Shown one piece after another: positions 1 through 6,199 of a stretch of DNA of 41,165 nucleotides. This stretch comes from an uncultured Lachnospiraceae bacterium (GTDB taxonomy: Bacteria > Bacillota > Clostridia > Lachnospirales > Lachnospiraceae), in the NCBI GenBank assembly GCA_910580005.1, contig CAJTXH010000008.1, positions 1 through 41,165 on the forward strand. Reading direction: 5' to 3'. How positions within the stretch are numbered: the first letter of the stretch is position 1; every line of letters begins with the position of its first letter. The translations under genes and the position numbers were made by a program. The notes under the pieces are model-generated. The model worked only from the letters and a program-made list of their open reading frames with translations. It was not told the origin of the DNA and did not search any database.

Positions 1-98
1 CAGTGCTTCCAGCACTGGTTATGTACACATTTTGCACAAAAAACGTGCAAAATGGCACTGCAAAAATCCCCGGATTTTACTAAAGGCTGAACTGTTAC
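1..98 (-). repeat. G-family miniature element, truncated by the window edge
   Basis: This is a reverse-oriented copy of the hairpin-rich repeat also seen at 4375-4538, 4637-4798 and 30001-30110. It contains the hairpin CATTTTGCAC / GTGCAAAATG and the paired block CAGTGCT / AGCACTG. Its right end reads AAGGCTGAACTGTTAC, which matches the left terminus of the copy at 4375. It lacks the GATTTTTG..CAAAAAT hairpin that other copies carry. The other end lies outside the window, so its full size and any target duplication cannot be seen. Confidence 0.75.
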
Positions 99-140
99 AT
101 AAATTTCTAATTATTCTGTGTTTGTGTAAAAATGGACGTG
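99..140 (+). repeat. T-family repeat end fragment
   Basis: The segment contains AAATTTCTAATTATTCTGTG and ends AATGGACGTG. It is a diverged version of the ends found at 4113, 20562, 24711, 25096 and 29894 (consensus AATTTCCAGTTAT..CTGTGTTTG..ACGGACG). It directly abuts the G-family copy, as also happens near 4374 and 30110, so the two families often sit inside or beside each other. Confidence 0.6.
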
Positions 141-210
141 AAGCCAATCCAGATTATATTACTGATAACTAGCAATAAATAATACTTATAAAGAATTGCG
201 TAAAAAATGA

Positions 211-239
211 TTGACAAGAATGTAATCAAAAATTATAAT
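211..239 (+). promoter_or_regulatory. Sigma-A type promoter of the cysK leader
   Basis: TTGACA at 211-216 and TATAAT at 234-239 are separated by 17 bp, matching both vegetative consensus hexamers. The predicted transcript start near 246 lies about 50 nt upstream of a leader ORF and about 160 nt upstream of cysK, leaving room for a regulated leader. Confidence 0.85.
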
Positions 240-255
240 AGCACTATAAGCATAT

Positions 256-280
256 AATATCTATGTAAAACATAGGTATT
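256..280 (+). promoter_or_regulatory. 5' UTR stem-loop before the Cys leader ORF
   Basis: AATATCTATG (256-265) pairs with CATAGGTATT (271-280) over 10 bp, including one G-U pair, around a TAAAA loop. It lies a few bases after the predicted transcript start and just before the leader ribosome binding site at 285-290. It could protect the 5' end or influence leader translation. No T-run follows, so it is not a terminator. Confidence 0.5.
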
Positions 281-298
281 AGAAAAGGAGAGAACATT

Positions 299-349
299 AT
301 GTACATAGCAAAAATGTATTCTGCAAATAAAGGTTGTTGTATATTGTGA
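299..349 (+). CDS. Putative cysteine-rich regulatory leader peptide (uORF of cysK)
   Basis: This 16-codon ORF encodes MYIAKMYSANKGCCIL. AAGGAG at 285-290 gives an 8-nt spacing to ATG 299, an excellent initiation context. It lies between the strong promoter (211-239) and cysK (ATG 406). Two adjacent Cys codons (TGT TGT) fall near its end, immediately before Ile-Leu-stop. A ribosome stalling there when Cys-tRNA is scarce would be a natural sensor for a cysteine synthase gene. No clear terminator/antiterminator pair is visible between the leader and cysK, so the mechanism could be translational or Rho-linked. The existence of the ORF is seen in the sequence; regulation is inferred. Confidence 0.6.
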   Translation: MYIAKMYSANKGCCIL

Positions 350-405
350 AAAAGTAAAAATAGGAAGCTGGATAATAAAAATGAAAGAAAATGGAGGTAA
401 AAATC

Positions 406-1341
406 ATGTCAGAAATTAAAGAAAGCGCATTGGAACTTATTGGAGGAACACCTATTTTAAAACTTTCACGTTACAGTAAAAAAGCAGGAGTGGAAGGAGT
501 TAATATTTTAGCAAAACTGGAGTATCTGAATCCTGCCGGTTCCGTTAAGGACAGGATTGCACTTGCAATGATAGAGGATGCAGAAAAGGCAGGCAAGTTA
601 AAGGCAGGGGCGGTTATTATTGAGCCTACGAGTGGAAATACAGGAATTGGCCTTGCAGCTGTGGCAGCTGCTAAAGGATATAAGGCAATCCTTACATTGC
701 CGGATACGATGAGCGTGGAGAGAAGAAATCTTCTGAAAGCATATGGTGCGGAACTTGTTCTCACTGAGGGTGCAAAAGGAATGAAGGGAGCTATTGCAAA
801 AGCAGAAGAACTGAACAGGGAAATAGAGGGTTCTATTATTCTTGGGCAGTTTGTAAACCCGGCTAACCCTGCCATACATAAATCCACCACCGGACCGGAA
901 ATTTGGAAACAAACGGATGGTAAAGTGGATATTTTTGTAGCTGGTGTTGGTACTGGAGGAACTATTACAGGAGCAGGCCAGTATCTGAAAGAACAAAACC
1001 CAGAGATAAAGATTGTTGCCGTTGAGCCGGCAAGCAGCGCAGTATTATCTACAGGAAATCCGGGACCACATAAGATTCAGGGTATTGGCGCAGGCTTTGT
1101 GCCAGAGGTGTTAGATACAAATATTTATGATGAGATTATTACAGTAGAAAATGAGGAGGCTTTTGCTGAAGGGAAGGCATTTGCCCTGTCAGAAGGAATT
1201 TTAGTTGGGATTTCTTCTGGTGCTGCATTGAAAGCAGCGGCAATTCTTGCTGGCAGACCGGAAAATAAGGGAAAAAATATTGTAGTATTACTGCCAGATT
1301 CTGGAGACAGGTATTTGTCTACTCCGTTGTTTGCGGATTGA
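406..1341 (+). CDS. cysK: Cysteine synthase A (O-acetylserine sulfhydrylase)
   Basis: This cytosolic PLP enzyme makes cysteine from O-acetylserine and sulfide. The 311-residue protein has the usual CysK length. The PLP lysine lies in NPAGSVKDR (Lys48), the substrate/phosphate loop is PTSGNTG, and the GTGGT PLP-phosphate motif is near residue 180. The start at 406 is chosen because GGAGGT (393-398) is correctly spaced from it and because MSEIKESALELIGGTP matches the family N-terminus; the in-frame ATG at 391 overlaps that ribosome binding site. It follows a Cys-Cys leader peptide and is followed by a hairpin and a tRNA-Cys-like gene. CysM or a cystathionine beta-synthase homologue is less likely, since there is no CBS domain. 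Confidence 0.93.
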   Translation: MSEIKESALELIGGTPILKLSRYSKKAGVEGVNILAKLEYLNPAGSVKDRIALAMIEDAEKAGKLKAGAVIIEPTSGNTGIGLAAVAAAKGYKAILTLPDTMSVERRNLLKAYGAELVLTEGAKGMKGAIAKAEELNREIEGSIILGQFVNPANPAIHKSTTGPEIWKQTDGKVDIFVAGVGTGGTITGAGQYLKEQNPEIKIVAVEPASSAVLSTGNPGPHKIQGIGAGFVPEVLDTNIYDEIITVENEEAFAEGKAFALSEGILVGISSGAALKAAAILAGRPENKGKNIVVLLPDSGDRYLSTPLFAD

Positions 1342-1416
1342 TTTTCAATTTTCAAAGGAAATTAGCATTGCATATTAGTGTTTAATTATTTTTAGTATTT
1401 CTTTGACAGCCAGAGG

Positions 1417-1463
1417 CAGGAAAACCAGTGCTTTATCCTTACAGGGCGCTGGTTTTCCTGTTT
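1417..1463 (+). terminator. Intrinsic terminator-like hairpin after cysK
   Basis: CAGGAAAACCAG (1417-1428) pairs perfectly with CTGGTTTTCCTG (1449-1460), and the stem can be extended inward. Only TTTAT follows, so termination may be partial. The hairpin ends 8 nt before the tRNA-like gene, so read-through from cysK could transcribe that tRNA. Confidence 0.6.
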
Positions 1464-1468
1464 ATCAT

Positions 1469-1537
1469 GGTGTCATAGCCTAATGGTAAGGCAAGGTCTG
1501 CAAAACCGAAAATATCAGTTCGAATCTGATTGGCACC
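1469..1537 (+). tRNA. tRNA-Cys(GCA)-like gene with a degenerate anticodon stem
   Basis: The acceptor stem GGTGTCA / TGGCACC pairs over 7 bp with one G-U. The D arm GCC..GGTAA..GGC, anticodon loop CTGCAAA (anticodon GCA) and T arm ATCAG-TTCGAAT-CTGAT are all recognisable. The anticodon stem AAGGT / ACCGA pairs only at three positions, and the D-to-anticodon linker is about one base shorter than in ordinary tRNA-Cys. The base after the acceptor stem (1538) is G, whereas tRNA-Cys normally has U73, a major identity base. No CCA is encoded. It may be a pseudogene, or a diverged tRNA with a special role next to cysK. Confidence 0.7.
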
Positions 1538-1622
1538 GTTGTAAATTAAGTATTATTGTCATGGGCAGAATGTCTGCCTTCTATCAGTCTCCTTTTTGAA
1601 GAGATTATAAGAAACTGGCTGC

Positions 1623-1814
1623 TTATCCTTTCGATGAAGTTATGGGGGTAACAATTGGTTTGCCATTCTGATCAACCAAAACAGTCATTCCAGTACCTAT
1701 TCTTTTATCGTGAGAACCCATCAGGTAGTTCACGCCAGTTTCTGTATCAACGATAACCTTTATTACATTTATGACACCTTGGGAGTAAGTTTCCACAAAA
1801 CGATTTTTTGCCAT
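1623..1814 (-). CDS. DUF6440-type small protein
   Basis: The 63-residue cytosolic protein has no signal or membrane segment. The pattern DTETGVNYLMGSHD..GTGMTVLVDQNGKPIV resembles the DUF6440 family, small proteins of unknown function common in Clostridia and their mobile elements. AAAGGAGG lies about 8 nt upstream of the ATG on the minus strand. It is a single gene between the tRNA-Cys-like locus and the two-component system, and no operon partner is apparent. The family call rests on pattern memory and the function is unknown. Confidence 0.7.
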   Translation of the reverse strand: MAKNRFVETYSQGVINVIKVIVDTETGVNYLMGSHDKRIGTGMTVLVDQNGKPIVTPITSSKG

Positions 1815-1924
1815 ACTCTAGCCTCCTTTCTCATTATGCTGTTTGCACATATTATCATAACATAATAGAGTAGGCAGATGTCCATTATTTCCTAAATAAT
1901 CAAAATCCTTCCTAAACAGCAAAG

Positions 1925-1946
1925 GAGGAAGCTTACAGGCTTCCTC
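1925..1946 (-). terminator. Stem-loop overlapping the response-regulator stop codon
   Basis: GAGGAAGC and GCTTCCTC (1925-1932 / 1939-1946) form an 8-bp stem whose loop contains the TAA stop of the response regulator. The bases after it on the minus strand are CCTTTG, a weak U-tract, so it is at best a modest terminator for the two-component operon. Confidence 0.45.
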
Positions 1947-2676
1947 TCATTGCCTTGCGCAGCAACACTTTCCCAGAACGGGAAACAAGGCACTCATGTC
2001 CACTAATCCGTAGCTTGCCGCATTTCATATCCACTTGTTCAATTTTGTCCGCTGCCACCAGATAGGCACGGTGGATACGCAAAAACCGTTCCCCCAGTTT
2101 TGCTTCCAGCTCATTGAGGTTACCCAGAAAATCTATTCGGCTGTTGGTTGTGTGGAGCAAAATATGATGGGGCATAGCAGCGGTTTCAAAAAAGAGAATA
2201 TCTTCCAATTGAATATTCTGTACCAAATCACCTGTCCGCAAGGTAAATATTTCCTTTGGGTTCTGGCGCTCTGCCACCAACCGGGCTTGAACGGCTTCAA
2301 GGCATAAGGACACCGACTGTTCCAGGTGTTCTGGGTCTTTTACGATGTAGTCAAAAGCTTCCAGATGGTACTGGAATGTGCGGCAGGCCAAATCGCCATA
2401 GCTGGTAATATAAACAAGGATGGCATGAGTGTCCAGGCGGCGGATCTCTTGTCCCAAAAGAAATCCGTCCCAGGTTTTGTCCTTTAAATCTACATCCAAA
2501 AAGTAAACGCCTTGTCTTAAGTTGGCATCCTTTAAAACATTCAGCAAGGTTAGCGGTCTGCCTGTGGAGCAGACAATTTCCATATCCAAATTTCCAACCA
2601 GTATATCCCGCTCTAAAACAGCTTGTATACGCTGGCGGACTACCGGTTCGTCATCACAAAGATAAATGCCAATCAT
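1933..2676 (-). CDS. LytTR-family response regulator (AgrA-like)
   Basis: The 247-residue protein has an N-terminal receiver domain (about 1-125, acidic CDDEP pocket, probable phosphoacceptor Asp61 in FLDVDL, conserved Lys in IVKDPEH) and a C-terminal LytTR DNA-binding domain (about 140-245, including the RIHRAYLVAADKIE segment). The start at 2676 is chosen because GGAGGT lies just upstream and the receiver fold begins at MIGIYLCDDEP; an in-frame ATG 16 codons earlier falls inside the kinase gene. It overlaps the kinase stop by 4 nt (ATGA), indicating translational coupling. Targets are unknown, and no bacteriocin or autoinducer gene is visible nearby. Confidence 0.9.
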   Translation of the reverse strand: MIGIYLCDDEPVVRQRIQAVLERDILVGNLDMEIVCSTGRPLTLLNVLKDANLRQGVYFLDVDLKDKTWDGFLLGQEIRRLDTHAILVYITSYGDLACRTFQYHLEAFDYIVKDPEHLEQSVSLCLEAVQARLVAERQNPKEIFTLRTGDLVQNIQLEDILFFETAAMPHHILLHTTNSRIDFLGNLNELEAKLGERFLRIHRAYLVAADKIEQVDMKCGKLRISGHECLVSRSGKVLLRKAMRGSL

Positions 2677-4013
2677 GTTGTACCTCCAATGGTTAGTTCT
2701 TGCACAAATACCCCATTCGTCCAACTGGTACAGGGGAAGGCATTTGGATAACGTGATAGAATACGCAGGTAGCTGGATAGACCAAGCCCCCGGCCTTTAC
2801 CTTTTGTAGACCATCCTTCCTCCCAAAAGAGAGATGGGTCTGCCTCTTCACACCAGGGGTTGGATATGCGGAGATTTACTTGGTTTCCTTGTGCAAATAG
2901 AATGATTTCTACCCATGGGCAGTCTGTTTCCTCAATGGCCTCAATAGCGTTGTCTGCCAGGATGCCAAGACACCGTACAAAATCCCATGTGTCCATGCCA
3001 ACTGCACGGACGGGATAAAGGATTTCTAAGCGGCACTCTACACCGTTTTCACGCATGGTGGTGAGCTTTGACAACAAAAGGCTTCTAACCTGTGGAATTT
3101 GCAAATTCCCGATTTGAGCAGATAACTGTATTTTTTTACCCAGCCGCTGGTCAAAGCCTGCATCCAGCCCGGATAAAGTAGCACATAGCTCCTCCAGTTC
3201 ACCTGCACCCGCTTGCTGGGACAACCCTGCCAATAGATTTTTGTAGTCATGACGGAATGTGCGTACTTCTTGGCGGATATCCTCAAGGTTTTGTTCGTAA
3301 AGCTGATGCTGGACGATGGCATCCTGCTGTACCTGTATTTTATGGGCAGCGTCAAACTTCTGGGCCCGGTAAATGGCCAGTCCTGCCATTAGAACAACCA
3401 TTACTGTAACCAGCATGTAACAGAGCAACAAAAATTTTGGCGGAATACCATTTACTAAGCGTAGAAACCCTTCCATAGCCGTCTCTAATATAAACAGAAG
3501 AAGGGAGGTTCTCCATAAATCTGGCTCACTATCCAACAACAGGCAAAACCACTTTCCAAACTGCAGCTTGTAAAGCAGCAAGGCAATGGTAATACCAATG
3601 CCCAAATGAAGTCCCACCGCTATCGCAAATTGGACATTATCTTCTAATGGTGGGATCAGGCTGGACAGAGTCATGGATAATGTGGCATCCGCCACTTGGA
3701 AGATGCTTGCCATACATGTCACGGCAAAGGCCCACCAGAAACCGGACCGCCACGCCCACTGCACCCAAATAGTACAAATAACAAGAACAATGGCGGAGAG
3801 GATAAAATATATGGATATTCCCAATTCTGGGACAGTGTTTATTCCAAGGGAAATCAAGGTAGCAATGAGTGGGGACAGAACCAGGGGTGGCAGTTTTTTC
3901 AGCTGGTTCAGCACATTCAGTCCGTCTGTTATTACGAACAAGAAAAGTGCCAGTACAATGTGGCCAGTTAAAGTATCTATGAATGTCAGTAAAATATCTT
4001 TAAGTGATAGCAT
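2673..4013 (-). CDS. GHKL-type sensor histidine kinase (AgrC-like)
   Basis: The 446-residue membrane kinase has an N-terminal half with about six or seven hydrophobic segments (residues 15-215), as in peptide-sensing AgrC/VirS-type kinases. A short coiled-coil-like stretch leads to the phosphoacceptor motif FRHDYKNLLAGL (His255), then an ATPase domain with N-box DNAIEAIE (about 353) and G-box GRGLGLSSYL (about 410). It is co-transcribed with and overlaps the LytTR regulator. No AgrB processing protease or AgrD-type peptide was found in the window, so the signal is unknown. The ribosome binding site upstream of 4013 is weak, so the exact start is less certain. Confidence 0.88.
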   Translation of the reverse strand: MLSLKDILLTFIDTLTGHIVLALFLFVITDGLNVLNQLKKLPPLVLSPLIATLISLGINTVPELGISIYFILSAIVLVICTIWVQWAWRSGFWWAFAVTCMASIFQVADATLSMTLSSLIPPLEDNVQFAIAVGLHLGIGITIALLLYKLQFGKWFCLLLDSEPDLWRTSLLLFILETAMEGFLRLVNGIPPKFLLLCYMLVTVMVVLMAGLAIYRAQKFDAAHKIQVQQDAIVQHQLYEQNLEDIRQEVRTFRHDYKNLLAGLSQQAGAGELEELCATLSGLDAGFDQRLGKKIQLSAQIGNLQIPQVRSLLLSKLTTMRENGVECRLEILYPVRAVGMDTWDFVRCLGILADNAIEAIEETDCPWVEIILFAQGNQVNLRISNPWCEEADPSLFWEEGWSTKGKGRGLGLSSYLRILSRYPNAFPCTSWTNGVFVQELTIGGTT

Positions 4014-4112
4014 AGCGCAATAATCTCTTTCGTTATTATTTTATAGTATCAATATAGTATGTTTATTATAACATTGCTCCGCTGGTATAGCAAGCGGTGC
4101 AGCATACCACCA

Positions 4113-4549
4113 CACGTCCGTTTCATAAATTTCTAGTTATTTTGTGTTTGCAAGCAGACACAAAATAACTAGAAATTATGTTGTGTGGCAGGTTATCCAC
4201 ACAGACGGAAGATACAGGAACATTATTTATATAACAGCAAGTGAAAAATACAGGCTATAAGTAAAAACAGCAAAATAAACCCTTAAAATATAATTTCCAG
4301 TTATCTTAAATGTAAATTATGGCTGTCCAAATAACTTTTATATTTGTGCATACTGCTGGTTTATGAAACAGACGGTAACAGTTCAGCCTTCAGTAAAATT
4401 TGAGGATTTTTGACAAGTTTTTTGTCAAAAATATGAGTTTTGCAGTGCCATTTTGCACATTTTTTGTGCAAAATGTGTACATAACCAGTGCTGAAAGCAC
4501 TGGTTTGTTACTATGAAGCCATAAGGCTGAATAGTAACAAACGGACGTG
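4113..4549 (+). repeat. T-family repeat interrupted by a G-family element
   Basis: The left end CACGTCCGTTTCATAAA (4113-4129) is the inverted copy of TTTATGAAAC..GGACGTG, which is split across 4360-4374 and 4539-4549. Inside, a perfect 20-bp inverted repeat (4128-4147 / 4158-4177, starting AATTTCTAGTTAT) forms a hairpin with a 10-nt loop. The block from ATTATGTTGTGT to GACGGAAGATACAGG (4175-4218) recurs at 20791-20834. A further TAATTTCCAGTTAT lies near 4290. No coding sequence is apparent. Confidence 0.7.
4375..4538 (+). mobile_element. G-family miniature element nested in a T-family repeat
   Basis: The ends are GTAACAGTTCAGCCTT (4375-4390) and AAGGCTGAATAGTAAC (4523-4538), which pair imperfectly. 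Internally there are three hairpins: GATTTTTGACA..TGTCAAAAAT, CATTTTGCAC..GTGCAAAATG and CAGTGCTGAAAGCACTG. The flanks AAACAGACG (4366-4374) and AAACGGACG (4539-4547) differ at one base and look like a decayed target duplication within the T-family end. It has no coding capacity; a non-autonomous MITE is the likely nature. Confidence 0.7.
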
Positions 4550-4636
4550 GTTATCCTATAGGGCAATCGCTTAAAAATTATTGAGAAAAGTCTGGATTTC
4601 CTTTTGCTTATAGTGTATAACAAAAGGTATTAGAAT

Positions 4637-4798
4637 GTTACTATTCACAGCCAATTAAATTCGAGGATTTTTGGCATGTTTTATGCCAAAAATATGAGTT
4701 TTTCAGCGCCATTTTGCATGATTTTTTGCAAAATGTGTGCATTTTCAGTGCCAAAGGCGCTGTTTGTTACTATGAACAGCATAGCTGTGAATAGTAAC
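4637..4798 (+). mobile_element. G-family MITE with 15-bp terminal repeats and 8-bp target duplication
   Basis: The terminal inverted repeats GTTACTATTCACAGC (4637-4651) and GCTGTGAATAGTAAC (4784-4798) are perfect. ATTAGAAT occurs immediately outside on both sides (4629-4636 and 4799-4806), an exact 8-bp target-site duplication. The inside holds the same hairpins as the copy at 4375, diverged in sequence but still paired, for example TTTTTGGCAT / ATGCCAAAAA and CAGCGCC / GGCGCTG. At 162 bp with no ORF it must be moved by a transposase supplied elsewhere. Confidence 0.85.
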
Positions 4799-4841
4799 AT
4801 TAGAATTACTATAATATAAAAGGAACTGTACTTGTAATGAG

Positions 4842-4988
4842 ATACCTGAAATCCCGAAACTGCTTGACCTCATAGATACCAAGGACTGCACGGTTACAAT
4901 AGATGCCATAGGCACACAGAAGGACATAATGGACAAGATAATTGACAAAGAAGGGCATTTCTGCCTGCAGCTTAAGAGAAACCAACGA
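4842..4988 (+). pseudogene. ISAs1-family transposase fragment
   Basis: Reading from 4842 gives IPEIPKLLDLIDTKDCTVTI followed by DAIGTQKDIMDKIIDKEGHF and CLQLKRNQ. This matches the central catalytic part of ISAs1-family (DDE) transposases, including the DAxGTQ segment and the LK-NQ motif. Only about 50 of some 370 residues remain, with no start codon and no upstream or downstream transposase sequence, so it is a remnant. It begins about 35 bp after the MITE at 4637-4798. The 5' part may have been lost when neighbouring elements inserted. Confidence 0.75.
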
Positions 4989-5106
4989 AGCGCATTTGAA
5001 AGCGTGGATTTTATCAATAGTGGGAGTTATTGTTCTTGTTATAACAACAATGTTAGTATATGAACTAGTGATTATGAAGAAATACCGCAAAAAACAGAAT
5101 TTATAA
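4972..5106 (+). pseudogene. C-terminal remnant of a membrane-anchored protein
   Basis: In a frame shifted from the transposase remnant, the sequence reads about 12 residues, then a hydrophobic stretch AWILSIVGVIVLVITTMLVY, then a basic tail MKKYRKKQNL and stop at 5106. This is a typical single-span C-terminal anchor with positive-inside residues. The N-terminal part of the gene is missing, replaced by insertion-sequence debris. It sits 26 bp upstream of the gene at 5133 on the same strand, so the two were probably once an operon. The parent protein cannot be identified. Confidence 0.4.
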
Positions 5107-5132
5107 AACAGCTATAGCAAAGGAGTAATGGT

Positions 5133-5822
5133 ATGTATTTAACTATGGCAGACAGGAATTTTCTGCAATACTGGCTTTGTGCTGCATTTCCACATTGCTA
5201 TTTTTTATGGAACTATCTTTCAGAAAAATTTCCGGATAGATATGAATGGAGCCGGAAATTACTACATAATAACAAAGAACAGGAAGGTACACCAGCATAT
5301 AAAACAGTTAGTATAACCAGCCCGGATGGAAAGGAAATAACAATACTGCTGTACAGATATCATGCAGAGTATAAGATTGAAGGAAAGGAACTGTACCAGC
5401 CATATCTGTCCTACCATGCAATAGAAAATCTTGACAATGATACTTTCTTTCTTTTGCTGCCTGTTGTTGATGTTATGATTGATTATGAGAACATCTATAA
5501 AAAGATGTGGCAGGATTTGTGCCAAAGACTTTCAGAAACGGCACTTCCAAAAGAATATGTTAAAGAAACTGCCCACGGAATTAAGACAGGGCTGATGGAT
5601 GCTGATGGTGCAGAGGATGAGCCATCGTGGATTATCTGGCAGGAAACAGAAGAAAGCCTTTATGGAGCTATGTGGTGGAAAGATGCAAGGATGATTACTT
5701 TATTCCAGAAGTATAGTACAAGCGGAAAAATTGTTTTAAATAAATATATCACTGTCCCAGAAGGGGAAAATGCTTATTTATGGGGGAAATCCGCACTTTC
5801 CAGATGGATTTCCTGTTGTTAA
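5133..5822 (+). CDS. Hypothetical protein, 229 residues
   Basis: I do not recognise this family. The protein is soluble, rich in Tyr and Trp, with no signal peptide, no clear membrane span and no nucleotide-binding or metal motif. The middle (about 60-125) resembles a beta-rich then helical domain (ITSPDGKEITILLYRYH..KKMWQDLCQRL), and the C-terminus ends in a double cysteine. AGGAG lies 7 nt before ATG 5133. It follows the truncated membrane-protein tail in an area full of insertion debris, so it may be an accessory gene stranded by rearrangement. Function unknown. Confidence 0.6.
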   Translation: MYLTMADRNFLQYWLCAAFPHCYFLWNYLSEKFPDRYEWSRKLLHNNKEQEGTPAYKTVSITSPDGKEITILLYRYHAEYKIEGKELYQPYLSYHAIENLDNDTFFLLLPVVDVMIDYENIYKKMWQDLCQRLSETALPKEYVKETAHGIKTGLMDADGAEDEPSWIIWQETEESLYGAMWWKDARMITLFQKYSTSGKIVLNKYITVPEGENAYLWGKSALSRWISCC

Positions 5823-6072
5823 GGGCAGAATATCCTTTATTTAAACTTTAAAGCCTTGCTGCTTTTAGTTAAATAGCTCCTGTCAACGGGAAATGCATTT
5901 TAAGCATTGGCTTTTAGTTAATTTTATCATTTTGCAAAAAATTCATAGCTTTTTGTATTTTGTCTTATTAATGTTTCTTTCTGAAATTGTAAAAACATCT
6001 TTATATGTAGCAATTTTTGTTACTTTATAAAAATTTGGGTTAGCTATTGTAATGAAAATTGTTGTATCTGTA
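5823..6072. other. AT-rich spacer without recognisable features
   Basis: Between the orphan gene and the G-family palindrome at 6073 the DNA is AT-rich, with short T-runs. I see no convincing ORF with a ribosome binding site, no strong hairpin and no promoter. Confidence 0.5.
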
Positions 6073-6105
6073 GTTACTATGAAAAGCGTAGCTGTGAATA
6101 GTAAC
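6073..6105 (+). repeat. Solo G-family terminal palindrome
   Basis: GTTACTATGAAAAGCGTAGC at the left and GCTGTGAATAGTAAC at the right reproduce the terminal palindrome of the G-family element (compare 4766-4798 and 30078-30110). GTTACTAT and ATAGTAAC pair, but none of the other hairpins is present. It is either a solo end or the remains of a decayed copy, about 40 bp upstream of the trp promoter. Confidence 0.65.
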
Positions 6106-6144
6106 AACTTACATTCGTTTGTCCTGTGTTTATAAAAAACAGGG

Positions 6145-6172
6145 TTGACAAAGAAAGTAAAAAGTGTATACT
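6145..6172 (+). promoter_or_regulatory. trp operon promoter
   Basis: TTGACA (6145-6150) and TATACT (6167-6172) are separated by 16 bp, a near-consensus sigma-A promoter. It lies directly upstream of the T-box leader that controls trpEGDCFBA. Confidence 0.85.
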
Positions 6173-6199
6173 ATAGTACAGTTAAATATTTTATAAACC

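Noticed and set aside
1..405. T-box or S-box riboswitch upstream of cysK
   Set aside because: No GGTGGNACCGCG sequence, specifier stem or SAM-aptamer signature is present, and no terminator lies before cysK; the leader ORF is the only clear feature.
3673..4023. Plus-strand open frames opposite the histidine kinase
   Set aside because: They are antisense to the membrane-sensor part of the kinase and have no ribosome binding site or protein-like features.
4390..4623. Minus-strand open frame of 77 codons
   Set aside because: It is made almost entirely of the G-family repeat and its flank; similar short frames appear in other repeat copies by chance.
4375..4798. CRISPR-like repeat pair
   Set aside because: The two copies are long, hairpin-rich and diverged, have terminal inverted repeats and flanking duplications, and no regular spacers.
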